A DNA stretch of 64,000 nucleotides from an uncultured Bacteroidales bacterium. GTDB taxonomy: Bacteria > Bacteroidota > Bacteroidia > Bacteroidales > FEN-979. A program made the position numbers and the translations under genes. Numbering within the stretch: the stretch's first letter is position 1; every line of letters starts with the position of its first letter. The notes under the pieces are model-generated. The model did no database searches and was not told the origin of the DNA. It saw only the letters and a program-made list of their open reading frames with translations. The stretch lies in assembly GCA_903837605.1 (NCBI GenBank), contig CAILVF010000087.1, positions 186,001 through 250,000 on the forward strand. Direction: 5' to 3'. This document shows positions 8,692 through 17,036 of the stretch, one piece after another.

Positions 8692-9537
8692 ATGAGTCCA
8701 ATTAGTATTTTTATTGTAGAAGACGAGCTATTAATTTCGGCAAGCCTGAAATCGCAGTTACAAAGTTTTGGTTATGAGGTGCTTGGCTCGAGTACCAAGG
8801 GGGAGCAGTGTATTAGTGAAATAGAACGGCTTTCCATGGACGGCAAAGAACCCGAAATTGTTTTAATGGATATACATCTCAGGGGAGAGATCGACGGTAT
8901 TGAAACCGCGAGAAGGCTGGTAGAGAAATTCAATTGCGCTATCATCTTCCTTACCGGTCAGAGTTCCAAAGAGATATATGACCGGTCCTTTAAGATCAAA
9001 CCATTCGGGTACCTGCTCAAGCCTATCGATATGGAGCAAACGAAAATGACCATTGAAATTGCTGCCTATCAAAGGAATCTTGAAATAGAAAACCTGGTTT
9101 ACCAGCAGCAGCTCGAGGTATTGCTCGAAGCAAGAAAGCGCGAAAATGATGAGATCCTGGCTCTTTATCAGACTGTTGTTAATAATTCGATCATCGGTAT
9201 GGTCATAACACAGGATGATAAAATTGTGTTTGCAAATAAAATGATTGCCGAAATACTTGGTCTCTCAGTTGAAGAACTTAGTAATACGGGCGTTCAAAGT
9301 CTGATAGAATTCGTTCATCCCGACGACAGGCAGGCAATGACTTCGAAGATGCAGGAAAGACTTAAGGGTGAAGATGTCCCAAATTCAAACAGGTTCAGGA
9401 TTTTGCGCAAGGACGGGACCACCCTTTATATTGAATCTTACGGAAAGCTAATCCAGTTTAAAGGAAAACAGGCCCTGCACCTGACTTATTTTGACATTTC
9501 TTCATACCAGGAGATACTTAAATCCAAACCGAGCTAA
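8692..9537 (+). CDS. Response regulator with REC and PAS domains
   Basis: 281 aa. The receiver domain covers residues 4-125: acidic pair at FIVEDELLI, phosphoacceptor Asp in IVLMDIHLRG, Thr in AIIFLTGQS and the Lys in GYLLKPID. A short coiled-coil linker (about 125-155) leads to a PAS domain (about 155-275, ending HLTYFDISSYQEI). There is no DNA-binding or enzymatic output domain, so it probably works as a phosphorelay or PAS-sensing intermediate. No kinase is adjacent. It sits in a tightly spaced plus-strand run from the pseudouridine synthase gene to the two DUF3857 genes (gaps of 10-21 bp). Confidence 0.9.
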   Translation: MSPISIFIVEDELLISASLKSQLQSFGYEVLGSSTKGEQCISEIERLSMDGKEPEIVLMDIHLRGEIDGIETARRLVEKFNCAIIFLTGQSSKEIYDRSFKIKPFGYLLKPIDMEQTKMTIEIAAYQRNLEIENLVYQQQLEVLLEARKRENDEILALYQTVVNNSIIGMVITQDDKIVFANKMIAEILGLSVEELSNTGVQSLIEFVHPDDRQAMTSKMQERLKGEDVPNSNRFRILRKDGTTLYIESYGKLIQFKGKQALHLTYFDISSYQEILKSKPS

Positions 9538-9558
9538 TAATCATTTTTCCGACAAACT

Positions 9559-11502
9559 ATGAGAAACATCCTGATCATTATTTCAATGATATTTTTAAGC
9601 ATGAATATCCATGCCGGTCCCATCCAGGATCTTATCACGAAATCGGGTGATGCTTTGAAATATCCCAACGATGCCCGGCTGGTTGTATTCGACAGCACTT
9701 TAGTCACCATGCAGGAAAGCGGCCTGACGCATGTCGTTATTCATACCCTCTCAAAAGTCCTGAATCCGCAGGGGGCCCTTGACCTGAGTGTGATCAAATA
9801 CGGGTATGATCCTTTATCGGCTTATATTGAATTCCGTAATGTAACTATTTACAGAAAGGACGGCAGTGTAAGAAGTATAGATCTGAAAAACGTGATGGAT
9901 TATCCTGCCCCCGCTCGTGCTATTTACTGGGGAGCAAGGGAAAAAATGATCGCTGTCGGCAGGCTTGATCCGGGCGATGCAGTTGAGGTGGTGCTTTTCA
10001 GAAAAGGCTTTACCTATGCTTTATTGCAGGATGATGATGACAAATACATTCCGCCCATGCGCGGCCATTTCTACGACATCGTTGATTTCTATGATAATAA
10101 TCCAGTCAGGGAGAAAGTCTACAGGCTTGATATACCGAAATCCAAAACCCTGCAGTTTCAGGTCTACAATGGGGAATCCCAGGTTTCATCCTGGCTAGAA
10201 AAAGACAGAATGGTATATACTTTTTCGAAAAAAGACATGGTTCCATTCAAGAGCGAACAAAAAATGGTTGCCCTGTCGGATGTGGCCCCTAAATTATTAC
10301 TCTCAACCAGTCCCGACTGGAAAACAAAATCGCTCTGGTTTTACAATGTGAATGAAGATTTCGGAAGCTTTGACTCAAGCCCTGAGATCAAAGCCAAGGT
10401 CAGCGAGATCCTGAAGGGCGCAAAGAACGAACTGGATTCCATTGCCAGCCTCACCCACTGGTGTGCCGATGAGATAAGGTATTCAGGGATCTCAATGGGT
10501 TGCGGGGAAGGCTTTACGCTTCATAAAGGATCGATGACCTTTACCGATCGTTGCGGGGTTTGCAAAGACAAAGCCGGCATGCTTATCACCATGCTGAGAG
10601 CGGCAGGATTTAAATCTTATCCCGCAATGACAATGGCCGGATCCCGAATTGATTACATTCCTGCCGATCAGTTCAACCACTGTGTCAGCGTTGTCAAACT
10701 GCGTAACGGAAAATACAAACTGCTTGATCCTACCTGGGTGCCATTCATCAGGGAACTTTGGTCCAGTGCGGAACAACAGCAGCAATACCTGATGGGTGTC
10801 CCCGAAGGGGCCGATCTTGGAACGACTGCAGGTTCAGATCCTGCAAACCATTACATTAAAATAGAGGGCAATACCGAGTTGCTTGCCGACGGCAGCCTGA
10901 AAGGCAGTTTCGGGATACAGGCCGAAGGACAGAGCGACGTTGCCATAAGAGGGCTTCTGAAAAATTCCCCTCCCCCGGTATGGTATCAGAACGTGGAAAA
11001 AGAAATCCTTAAGCTTTGGCCCCAGGCCATTGTTACCAAAGTCGAATACACTGATCCCGTGAATTACAGGGAAAGCAGCGAAAAGATCAACATAGAATTC
11101 ACCATTCCGGGCTTTGCTGCAGTAAGCGGAAAAACCCTGTTGTTCACCCCGCTTTCGGCTGCCGAAATATTCAAGACTTTCCAGGGGCAGCTTGCTTTCG
11201 ATACTGATCCTGGAGAGAGGAATTATCCTTTCAAGGACCGTTGTTCAAGGCAGGTCAGCATACATGAAACGATAAAACTGCCTTCCGGTTGCAAGGCAGG
11301 CAGGGTTCCGGCCTCAACCATTACGGGGGGAAATTTCATCAGCTATAAAGCCGGGTATATCCTGAACGGGAATATTCTTGAATTCACATCCAAAGCTGTT
11401 TTTGGTAAAAGGATATATGAAGCCTCCGACTGGCCTGAATTCAAGGCCGGTGTTGAAGCTCAAAATAAATTTTCGGAAAAAGCAGTGGTCATAGAATTGT
11501 AA
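9559..11502 (+). CDS. DUF3857 and transglutaminase-like exported protein
   Basis: 647 aa with a signal peptide (residues 1-20, ending MNIHAGP). The N-terminal DUF3857 domain spans about 40-230. A transglutaminase-like (papain-fold) domain follows at about 270-400 with an intact triad: Cys in DRCGVCKDKAGML (codon near 10561), His in ADQFNHCVSVVK (codon 10678-10680) and Asp in YKLLDPTW. A C-terminal beta-rich DUF3858-like part ends the protein. Such proteins are presumed periplasmic peptidases or amidases in Bacteroidota; no substrate is proven. A paralogue without the triad follows 10 bp downstream. Confidence 0.87.
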   Translation: MRNILIIISMIFLSMNIHAGPIQDLITKSGDALKYPNDARLVVFDSTLVTMQESGLTHVVIHTLSKVLNPQGALDLSVIKYGYDPLSAYIEFRNVTIYRKDGSVRSIDLKNVMDYPAPARAIYWGAREKMIAVGRLDPGDAVEVVLFRKGFTYALLQDDDDKYIPPMRGHFYDIVDFYDNNPVREKVYRLDIPKSKTLQFQVYNGESQVSSWLEKDRMVYTFSKKDMVPFKSEQKMVALSDVAPKLLLSTSPDWKTKSLWFYNVNEDFGSFDSSPEIKAKVSEILKGAKNELDSIASLTHWCADEIRYSGISMGCGEGFTLHKGSMTFTDRCGVCKDKAGMLITMLRAAGFKSYPAMTMAGSRIDYIPADQFNHCVSVVKLRNGKYKLLDPTWVPFIRELWSSAEQQQQYLMGVPEGADLGTTAGSDPANHYIKIEGNTELLADGSLKGSFGIQAEGQSDVAIRGLLKNSPPPVWYQNVEKEILKLWPQAIVTKVEYTDPVNYRESSEKINIEFTIPGFAAVSGKTLLFTPLSAAEIFKTFQGQLAFDTDPGERNYPFKDRCSRQVSIHETIKLPSGCKAGRVPASTITGGNFISYKAGYILNGNILEFTSKAVFGKRIYEASDWPEFKAGVEAQNKFSEKAVVIEL

Positions 11503-11512
11503 TCCATTAAAT

Positions 11513-13357
11513 ATGAGAAAAATACTTTCTTTTTTGTGTGTATTGTCATTAGTCTTAGGGCAGGCCCTCTATGCCCAGGACCAGAAGGCGGCTGCTGCAG
11601 GTCCGGGTTCAGATGCCGAGTACATCACCCTTGTAAAGGAATATACCCTGAATGCCGACGGAAGCTTGGATTACCGGTATGTAAAAGAACAAAAACTGCT
11701 GACCTACAGGTCGTTTCACAATCTATACGGGGAAACATTCATAATTTATAATCCTGGTTTCCAGAAACTTATAATTAACAACTGTTTTACCATGATGGCG
11801 GATGGCAAAAAGGTGGTAGCTCCGGCCAATTCCTTCAACGAGGTCCTTCCGGCCTTTTCGGCCAATGCCCCTGCATTTAATGCCTTACGTGAAATGGTGA
11901 TCACGCATACCGGCCTTGAAAGGGGAGCTGTTATCCATCTTGACTACACACTGCATACTGCCGAAGGCAATGCACCGGCGATGACGGGAAACGAGCTTCT
12001 TGCTGAAAATGAACCTGTAAAAGATCTGACCATAAGAGTAAGAATACCTCAAAACGGGAAATTATTTTACAAACTCCTCAGCGGAGCCCCGGAGCCCCGG
12101 AAGTCGGCCGAAAACAGCTTCCAGGTTTTTACCTGGCATCTTCAGGATGTTGCAGCCGTTTCCCAGGAAGAATTTCAGAGGGGATCAGGTGAAGCATATC
12201 CCCATCTGCTTTTCAGTACCTCAGGAAACAGGAATATGGTTTTTGAATACCTCACAAACCAACCTGCCTTTGGGATGAAAATCAGCGATGCAATGAAGGC
12301 TGAGATCATGACTATGAAAAAGGAAAATCCCGACCCGCTCAGCCTGGCTTTGAAGATCCAGGAAAAAGTGATCAAAGACATCCGTTTATGGCCTGTTCCG
12401 ATGAGGTATTCAGGATACCGCCTGCGCACCGCCGAAGAGTCGTGGAACAGCATGGGGGCGACACTGCCCGAAAAAGCAATTCTTATGTCGGCCCTGATCG
12501 AGGCTGCAGGTATTGAAGCCGACCCGGTTGCGATCATCCGTGAACCATTCTTTGATGAAAAACTGGGCACGCTTGCCGATATTGAAGATTTTGCCGTCCG
12601 AATCGATATAAAAGATGCCGGCGCACAGTATCTTTCATTGACAGGGACCAACCAGCAGGATTTGAAAAAATTACTATCCGACAAAGTTTTTGTTGCGCTG
12701 GGGCAAGGTGAAAAAGCAGAGTATGAGCATTCAGGTTCAGCCAGACTTTCTATTTCCATGAGCGGAACGTTCATTATTTCTTCGGATCCCAAACTCACAG
12801 GGGAGCTGAGCCTTGAAACGGGAGGTGCATCTAACCCTTTCCTGGGACTCATCCGCGATAAAAATAAAATGAAATCTTTTGCAGGCGGCGATATTTCCAA
12901 ATCGGACCTCAAAGAGATCAAGGTAAGCCAGAGTTCCCCCGAAACATCTTTTCAGACCTATACTGTAATGGATGAGAAGCCGTTCAGGAAAGATTCATCA
13001 TGGTCTTATTTTACAATTCCATTTTGCAATGCGGGGATTGAAAGCTGGGGGATGAAAACTCTTTCGGCAAAACGCAGCCAGGATGTCGAAATCCCCTGTT
13101 CGGGGGAAGAAAATTATGAATATACACTGACCCTGCCCGCGGGTTGTGTTTTATTCAACCCGGCAGCTAAAATTGAAATCAACAACAAGGCCGGACGGTA
13201 TTTTTTCGAATTGAAGACCGACGGGAGCAAACTCAGCATCAGCCGGAAGATCAGGCTCTCCAGCCGTGTTGTAGGCCCGGAAAATTACAATGATTTCAAG
13301 GCATTGATGGATAGCTGGAACAATCCGAGGCAAAGGGAGGTGATTTTAGTTAAGTAA
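11513..13357 (+). CDS. DUF3857 protein, transglutaminase-like fold without catalytic residues
   Basis: 614 aa with a signal peptide (residues 1-21, ending GQALYAQD). It has the same layout as the gene upstream: DUF3857 domain, transglutaminase-like domain, C-terminal beta part. In the transglutaminase region the catalytic stretch reads NSMGATLPEKAILMSALIEA, where Thr replaces the Cys of the upstream protein. The His position lies in IEDFAVRIDIK (Phe) and the Asp position is also gone. So it is probably a non-catalytic partner or binding protein. It ends at a hairpin-forming island, with dnaG converging from the other side. Confidence 0.82.
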   Translation: MRKILSFLCVLSLVLGQALYAQDQKAAAAGPGSDAEYITLVKEYTLNADGSLDYRYVKEQKLLTYRSFHNLYGETFIIYNPGFQKLIINNCFTMMADGKKVVAPANSFNEVLPAFSANAPAFNALREMVITHTGLERGAVIHLDYTLHTAEGNAPAMTGNELLAENEPVKDLTIRVRIPQNGKLFYKLLSGAPEPRKSAENSFQVFTWHLQDVAAVSQEEFQRGSGEAYPHLLFSTSGNRNMVFEYLTNQPAFGMKISDAMKAEIMTMKKENPDPLSLALKIQEKVIKDIRLWPVPMRYSGYRLRTAEESWNSMGATLPEKAILMSALIEAAGIEADPVAIIREPFFDEKLGTLADIEDFAVRIDIKDAGAQYLSLTGTNQQDLKKLLSDKVFVALGQGEKAEYEHSGSARLSISMSGTFIISSDPKLTGELSLETGGASNPFLGLIRDKNKMKSFAGGDISKSDLKEIKVSQSSPETSFQTYTVMDEKPFRKDSSWSYFTIPFCNAGIESWGMKTLSAKRSQDVEIPCSGEENYEYTLTLPAGCVLFNPAAKIEINNKAGRYFFELKTDGSKLSISRKIRLSSRVVGPENYNDFKALMDSWNNPRQREVILVK

Positions 13358-13412
13358 ACAGTAAACAGTGAATGGTGACTAACTTCAGTCACTGGTCACT
13401 AGTCACCATTCA
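13353..13412. repeat. Heptad-repeat island A, folds into a terminator-like hairpin
   Basis: The stretch splits cleanly into 7-mers: AGTAAAC twice, AGTGAAT, GGTGACT, AACTTCA, then GTCACTG, GTCACTA, GTCACCA. The first half is in one orientation, the second in the other. AATGGTGACTA (13371-13381) pairs perfectly with TAGTCACCATT (13400-13410) over an 18-nt loop. It lies between the convergent DUF3857 and dnaG genes, so it could act as a bidirectional terminator. The first heptad overlaps the DUF3857 stop codon at 13355-13357. Confidence 0.75.
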
Positions 13413-13416
13413 GAAA

Positions 13417-15369
13417 TCACCGGATTACGATCCGGTTGAGCTTGCGGTGAATCTGTATGCTTTTGGCCTTGAGGTCCCTGAACCTGGTCTGGATGATTGT
13501 CACATCTTCGGCCGAGTCGTTACCATGGAGCTTTTTTTGCAGGTCGGCGATGATCAGGTCTATTTTCCTGGCTTTGAAAGAAAGAAGTGAATAATCGAGG
13601 CGGACCAGCAGCTTGTCTTCTTCAATATCGATCATGACATTATGTTTCAACCAGTTCTGGCTGAGCTCGTAAGGAGTGAATATCAGATCGACTGCGGCAT
13701 AGGCGATTTCCTTCTCCTCATGCCCCAGGAAGTGTGATCTCTCGGGAACCTGGTCGGCGTCCAGTCCGGCCCTGTATTCCTCAAATATAGCCGCATAGAC
13801 CTTGTTCTCAAATTCAAGTTCATCCCTGCAGATGTCGTGGACCATATAATCGGCAACCATTACGGGAACTTTCACAGGGTCGTTATTTTCATCGGTCTGA
13901 TCGATCTTTACCACATCAGTTCCATAAAGCAGGAGTAAGCGCATGATCTCTTTTTCCTGGCTTTCGGCCGATGAGGTATCGGCTTCGGTAACAGGCTGGG
14001 GGGGCGCAATGGCTTGGGGGCCCTGGATGTCATAATCCCCGCCCTGTGTGTGAATTTCTTTGTTAAGCCTGTTCCTCCTGAGTTTATTCAGCTCATTGAC
14101 AAGGACCTGCTCAGGAACCGTCATCATATCGGCGCATTCCCTGATGAAAAGAGTACGTGTGATGGCATCGGGAATCAGGGAAATAGAGGCAACGATATCT
14201 TTTATCAGCCCTGCTTTTTTGATCGGGTCGTTTTTTGTTTCCTCCAGCAGCAGCCTGGTCTTAAAGCTGATGAAGTTAAGGGCGTTGCCTGAAATGAATT
14301 TTTCGGTTTCCGCCGGGTGGTGTTTACGGGCGTATGAATCCGGATCTTCGTTATCGGGGAACAGCACTATCCTCACATTCATACCCTGTTCGAGAACCAT
14401 ATCGATACCCCGGAATGAAGCCTTGATACCTGCCGGGTCGCCATCGTATAATATCGTGATATTCGAGGTATACCTCTGTATCATCCTTACCTGTTCATTG
14501 GTAAGAGAAGTGCCTGAAGAAGCCACTACATTTTCAATTCCAGCCTGGTGAAGGGAGATCACGTCGGTATAACCTTCAACAAGGAAACAGTTGTCTTTCT
14601 GGGCAATAGCAGTCCGCGCAAAATAAATACCATAAAGCGTTTTGCTTTTGTTGTAGATGTCAGACTCGGGGGAATTGACATATTTTGCATGGGTCTTTTC
14701 GGAGGAAAGAATACGGCCACCAAAGCCTAAAGTGCGCCCCGAGGCAGAATGTATCGGAAAGATTACCCGGGAGTGGAAGCGGTCGTATAGTTTACCGTCT
14801 TTTTCGGTAGCCAGCCCTGTTTTCAGAAGCATTTCCTTTTTATACCCTTCCTGTATGGCATGTTCGGCAAGCGCGTTCCATTTATCGGGGCTGAAGCCCA
14901 GCTGGAATTTCTGGATAATATCTTCCCTGATGTCCCTTTCCCTGAAGTAAGCCAGCCCGACGGCTTTGCCCTCTTCAGTATTAAACAGTACTGAGGTAAA
15001 ATATTTCCTTGCGAACTCGTTCAGGTTGAACAGGCTTTCCTTTTCGCTGATCTCCTGGAGCTGTTCGGGGGTCTGTTCCTCCTCTTCTATCTCAATCTGG
15101 TATTTTTTGGCCAGGTACCTAAGGGCTTCGGGATAGGTCAGGTGCTCATGCTCCATGATGAAACCGACTCCGTTCCCGGCTTTTCCACAACCAAAGCACT
15201 TATATATGCCTTTTGCCGCTGAAACCGTAAAGGAGGGGGTTTTCTCGTTGTGAAAAGGGCAGAGACCGATCAGGTTTACACCCCTTCGCCTCAGGCTTAT
15301 GAAATCACCGACAACCTCTTCAATCCTTACGGCTGAGATAATATTATCAATGGTTTCGCGGCTGATCAT
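13417..15369 (-). CDS. dnaG: DNA primase
   Basis: Synthesises RNA primers at the replication fork. I start it at the ATG at 15369 (MISRETIDNIISAVRIEEVV), giving 650 aa; the frame is open for 96 more codons upstream, but that part is unlike DnaG and would overlap the divergent gene. The N-terminal zinc-binding domain has CPFHNEKTPSF and CFGCGKAG. The catalytic core has GFGGRIL, the TOPRIM Glu in LVEGYTDVISL and the Asp pair in ILYDGDPAGIKA. The C-terminal helicase-binding part is the less conserved Bacteroidota type. It is monocistronic, as far as can be seen. Confidence 0.95.
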   Translation of the reverse strand: MISRETIDNIISAVRIEEVVGDFISLRRRGVNLIGLCPFHNEKTPSFTVSAAKGIYKCFGCGKAGNGVGFIMEHEHLTYPEALRYLAKKYQIEIEEEEQTPEQLQEISEKESLFNLNEFARKYFTSVLFNTEEGKAVGLAYFRERDIREDIIQKFQLGFSPDKWNALAEHAIQEGYKKEMLLKTGLATEKDGKLYDRFHSRVIFPIHSASGRTLGFGGRILSSEKTHAKYVNSPESDIYNKSKTLYGIYFARTAIAQKDNCFLVEGYTDVISLHQAGIENVVASSGTSLTNEQVRMIQRYTSNITILYDGDPAGIKASFRGIDMVLEQGMNVRIVLFPDNEDPDSYARKHHPAETEKFISGNALNFISFKTRLLLEETKNDPIKKAGLIKDIVASISLIPDAITRTLFIRECADMMTVPEQVLVNELNKLRRNRLNKEIHTQGGDYDIQGPQAIAPPQPVTEADTSSAESQEKEIMRLLLLYGTDVVKIDQTDENNDPVKVPVMVADYMVHDICRDELEFENKVYAAIFEEYRAGLDADQVPERSHFLGHEEKEIAYAAVDLIFTPYELSQNWLKHNVMIDIEEDKLLVRLDYSLLSFKARKIDLIIADLQKKLHGNDSAEDVTIIQTRFRDLKAKSIQIHRKLNRIVIR

Positions 15370-15427
15370 AAGCAAGTCGAAGTGTATAGCGAAAGTACTA
15401 AATCCGGAGCAGAAAATCAGTAATTTT

Positions 15428-17017
15428 ATGCACAAATCATTCGCCAGGATGCAGTCAGCCATTCTTAAACCGCTCAGGTATTTTTTCGCCATGCTGTTCC
15501 TGCTGTCGACACTGCTGCTGTTTACAGGACTTGTTCCGGCCTTGCCTTCAGCTGTTTTCCGCTGGCTTACCTGGCTGCAGTTCGTCCCGTCGTTTTTAAA
15601 GGCCTCGACGGCCCTGGCTGTCGGATCTGCCGGGTTCATTGTTGTACTGGTAATCACCCTGTTTTTCGGAAGGGTTTACTGCTCCTTTGTTTGTCCGCTA
15701 GGAACATTACTGGATGCGGGATATCGGATACGAGATGCAGGATCCTTGATGAATATTTATCCGGGAAAGTCAAACCGGAATTCAGGAGACGAATTCGGCG
15801 CAAAGGATCCCTTAGCGGAGATCCCGGGAAAAAACAAACCGGTATCCCCAATCTCACATCCCGTATCCTACTCTTATCTCCACCCCTTCAACGCTATTTC
15901 ATTTTATCTCCTGCTGCTCATCATTCTCACCTTCTTTTTTCGCAACATTTTTCTGCTCAACCTGTTCGATCCGTTTTCAATTTCAGGGAAGATGTTTGCC
16001 TTGTTTCGAGGATCGGCCCTGATTGCACTGGCTTTCATCATGATCTTCGGACTTGCCGGATTTTTCAGCGGAAGGAGGTATTGCAATATGGTTTGTCCTG
16101 CCGGCATGCTGCTCGGACTGCTTTCAAGGATTTCGTTTTTCAGGATCTCGATCAACAGCAAGCGCTGTAAAGAATGCGGTATATGCGAGGGGGTTTGCAA
16201 GGGTGCCTGTATTGATCACCTCGCACACCGGGTCGATTTTGACCGGTGTACGGCCTGCATGAATTGCCTGGATTCCTGCAGTGAGGGTGCAGTAAGGTAC
16301 CGATATGCCGGGTTCATGGGAGGGCATCATAATCGTTGGAAACAATGCAAGGCCGCCCCGCCGGCAAATGCCTCACGTCGCAGTTTCCTGCGTAAATCGG
16401 CCGGCGGGGCGGCCGCACTTTCGGCCCTGATCATTCCTTACCGTTTCCCTTCTTCATTGAAAGCATCCATTGAACCAATACCAGTCATGCCCCCGGGAAG
16501 CATCAGTCTTAAGCATTTCACATCCCACTGCACGGCCTGCCAGTTATGTGTTTCTTCCTGCCCGACCCATGTTTTACAGCCCACTTTCTTTGAATACGGC
16601 ACTTCGGGAATCTTCCAGCCAAAACTGGATTTTACAAAGGCATTTTGCCGTTATGACTGTATACGTTGCCTTGAGGTTTGTCCCTCCGGAGCAATCCTTC
16701 CCCTGGACCTCAAAGAAAAGCAAAAGACAAGGATCGGACTGGCGGTTTTTGAGAAGAACCAGTGTGTGGTTGTTTCTGAACATAAAAACTGTGCAAAATG
16801 TTCGGATCACTGCCCCTCAAAAGCCATCGAGATGCAAGCTTACCTGGGAGACCTCAAAATCCCCAAAATCGGGGAGAAACTATGCAATGGCTGCGGTGCC
16901 TGTGAGTTTGTTTGCCCGGTAAAGCCTGATAAGGCGATTTATGTTGAAGGCCTGGATCGCCAGGGAAAAATAATCCGGCTTACTGATACCGGATTTCAGA
17001 TCTCTGATGTCGGATGA
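15428..17017 (+). CDS. NapH-like membrane ferredoxin fused to a Tat-type polyferredoxin
   Basis: About 529 aa from the ATG at 15428 (a second ATG at 15449 is possible). The N-terminal half has four or five membrane helices and the two CxxxCP motifs of NapH/NosR-type proteins (GRVYCSFVCPLG, GRRYCNMVCPAG), then two 4Fe-4S motifs (CKECGICEGVC, CTACMNCLDSC). Residues about 316-336 hold a perfect twin-arginine motif (SRRSFLRKSAGGAAALSAL). After it come four more clusters (CTACQLCVSSCP, CIRCLEVCPSGA, CAKCSDHCPSKA, CNGCGACEFVCP). It probably passes electrons from quinol to a periplasmic acceptor; the partner enzyme is not in the window. Two heptad islands lie in the loop after the second helix, and a third provides the last residues and the stop. 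Confidence 0.85.
   Translation: MHKSFARMQSAILKPLRYFFAMLFLLSTLLLFTGLVPALPSAVFRWLTWLQFVPSFLKASTALAVGSAGFIVVLVITLFFGRVYCSFVCPLGTLLDAGYRIRDAGSLMNIYPGKSNRNSGDEFGAKDPLAEIPGKNKPVSPISHPVSYSYLHPFNAISFYLLLLIILTFFFRNIFLLNLFDPFSISGKMFALFRGSALIALAFIMIFGLAGFFSGRRYCNMVCPAGMLLGLLSRISFFRISINSKRCKECGICEGVCKGACIDHLAHRVDFDRCTACMNCLDSCSEGAVRYRYAGFMGGHHNRWKQCKAAPPANASRRSFLRKSAGGAAALSALIIPYRFPSSLKASIEPIPVMPPGSISLKHFTSHCTACQLCVSSCPTHVLQPTFFEYGTSGIFQPKLDFTKAFCRYDCIRCLEVCPSGAILPLDLKEKQKTRIGLAVFEKNQCVVVSEHKNCAKCSDHCPSKAIEMQAYLGDLKIPKIGEKLCNGCGACEFVCPVKPDKAIYVEGLDRQGKIIRLTDTGFQISDVG
15712..15746 (+). repeat. Heptad-repeat island B, inside the NapH-like gene
   Basis: Five consecutive 7-mers of the form GGATNNN: GGATGCG, GGATATC, GGATACG, AGATGCA, GGATCCT. 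The island codes in frame for GYRIRDAGS, which is not conserved in NapH proteins. Island C, 95 bp downstream, carries the same motif on the other strand. Confidence 0.75.
15841..15868 (+). repeat. Heptad-repeat island C, inverted relative to B
   Basis: Units GGTATCC, CCAATCT, CACATCC and CGTATCC put ATC at positions 15844, 15851, 15858 and 15865, exactly 7 bp apart. It is the reverse complement of the GGATACG-type unit of island B. It codes for part of VSPISHPVSYSY in the cytoplasmic loop of the NapH-like protein. Confidence 0.7.
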
Positions 17018-17019
17018 AT
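16985..17019 (+). repeat. Heptad-repeat island D, provides the stop codon of the NapH-like gene
   Basis: GATACCG, GATTTCA, GATCTCT, GATGTCG, GATGAAT: GAT starts at 16985, 16992, 16999, 17006 and 17013, a strict 7-bp period. The TGA stop at 17015-17017 is part of the fifth unit, and the last residues (TDTGFQISDVG) are encoded by the island. Confidence 0.75.
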
Positions 17020-17036
17020 TTGGGCTTGCCGTCCCG

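Noticed and set aside
12175..12921. 248-aa minus-strand frame inside the second DUF3857 gene
   Set aside because: It is an antisense shadow of a well-supported coding frame, Ser/Arg-rich without a domain, promoter or recognised family.
15370..15657. The 96-codon upstream extension of dnaG
   Set aside because: DnaG homologues start at the MISRETIDN region. The extension contains no primase motif and lies on top of the divergent NapH-like gene.
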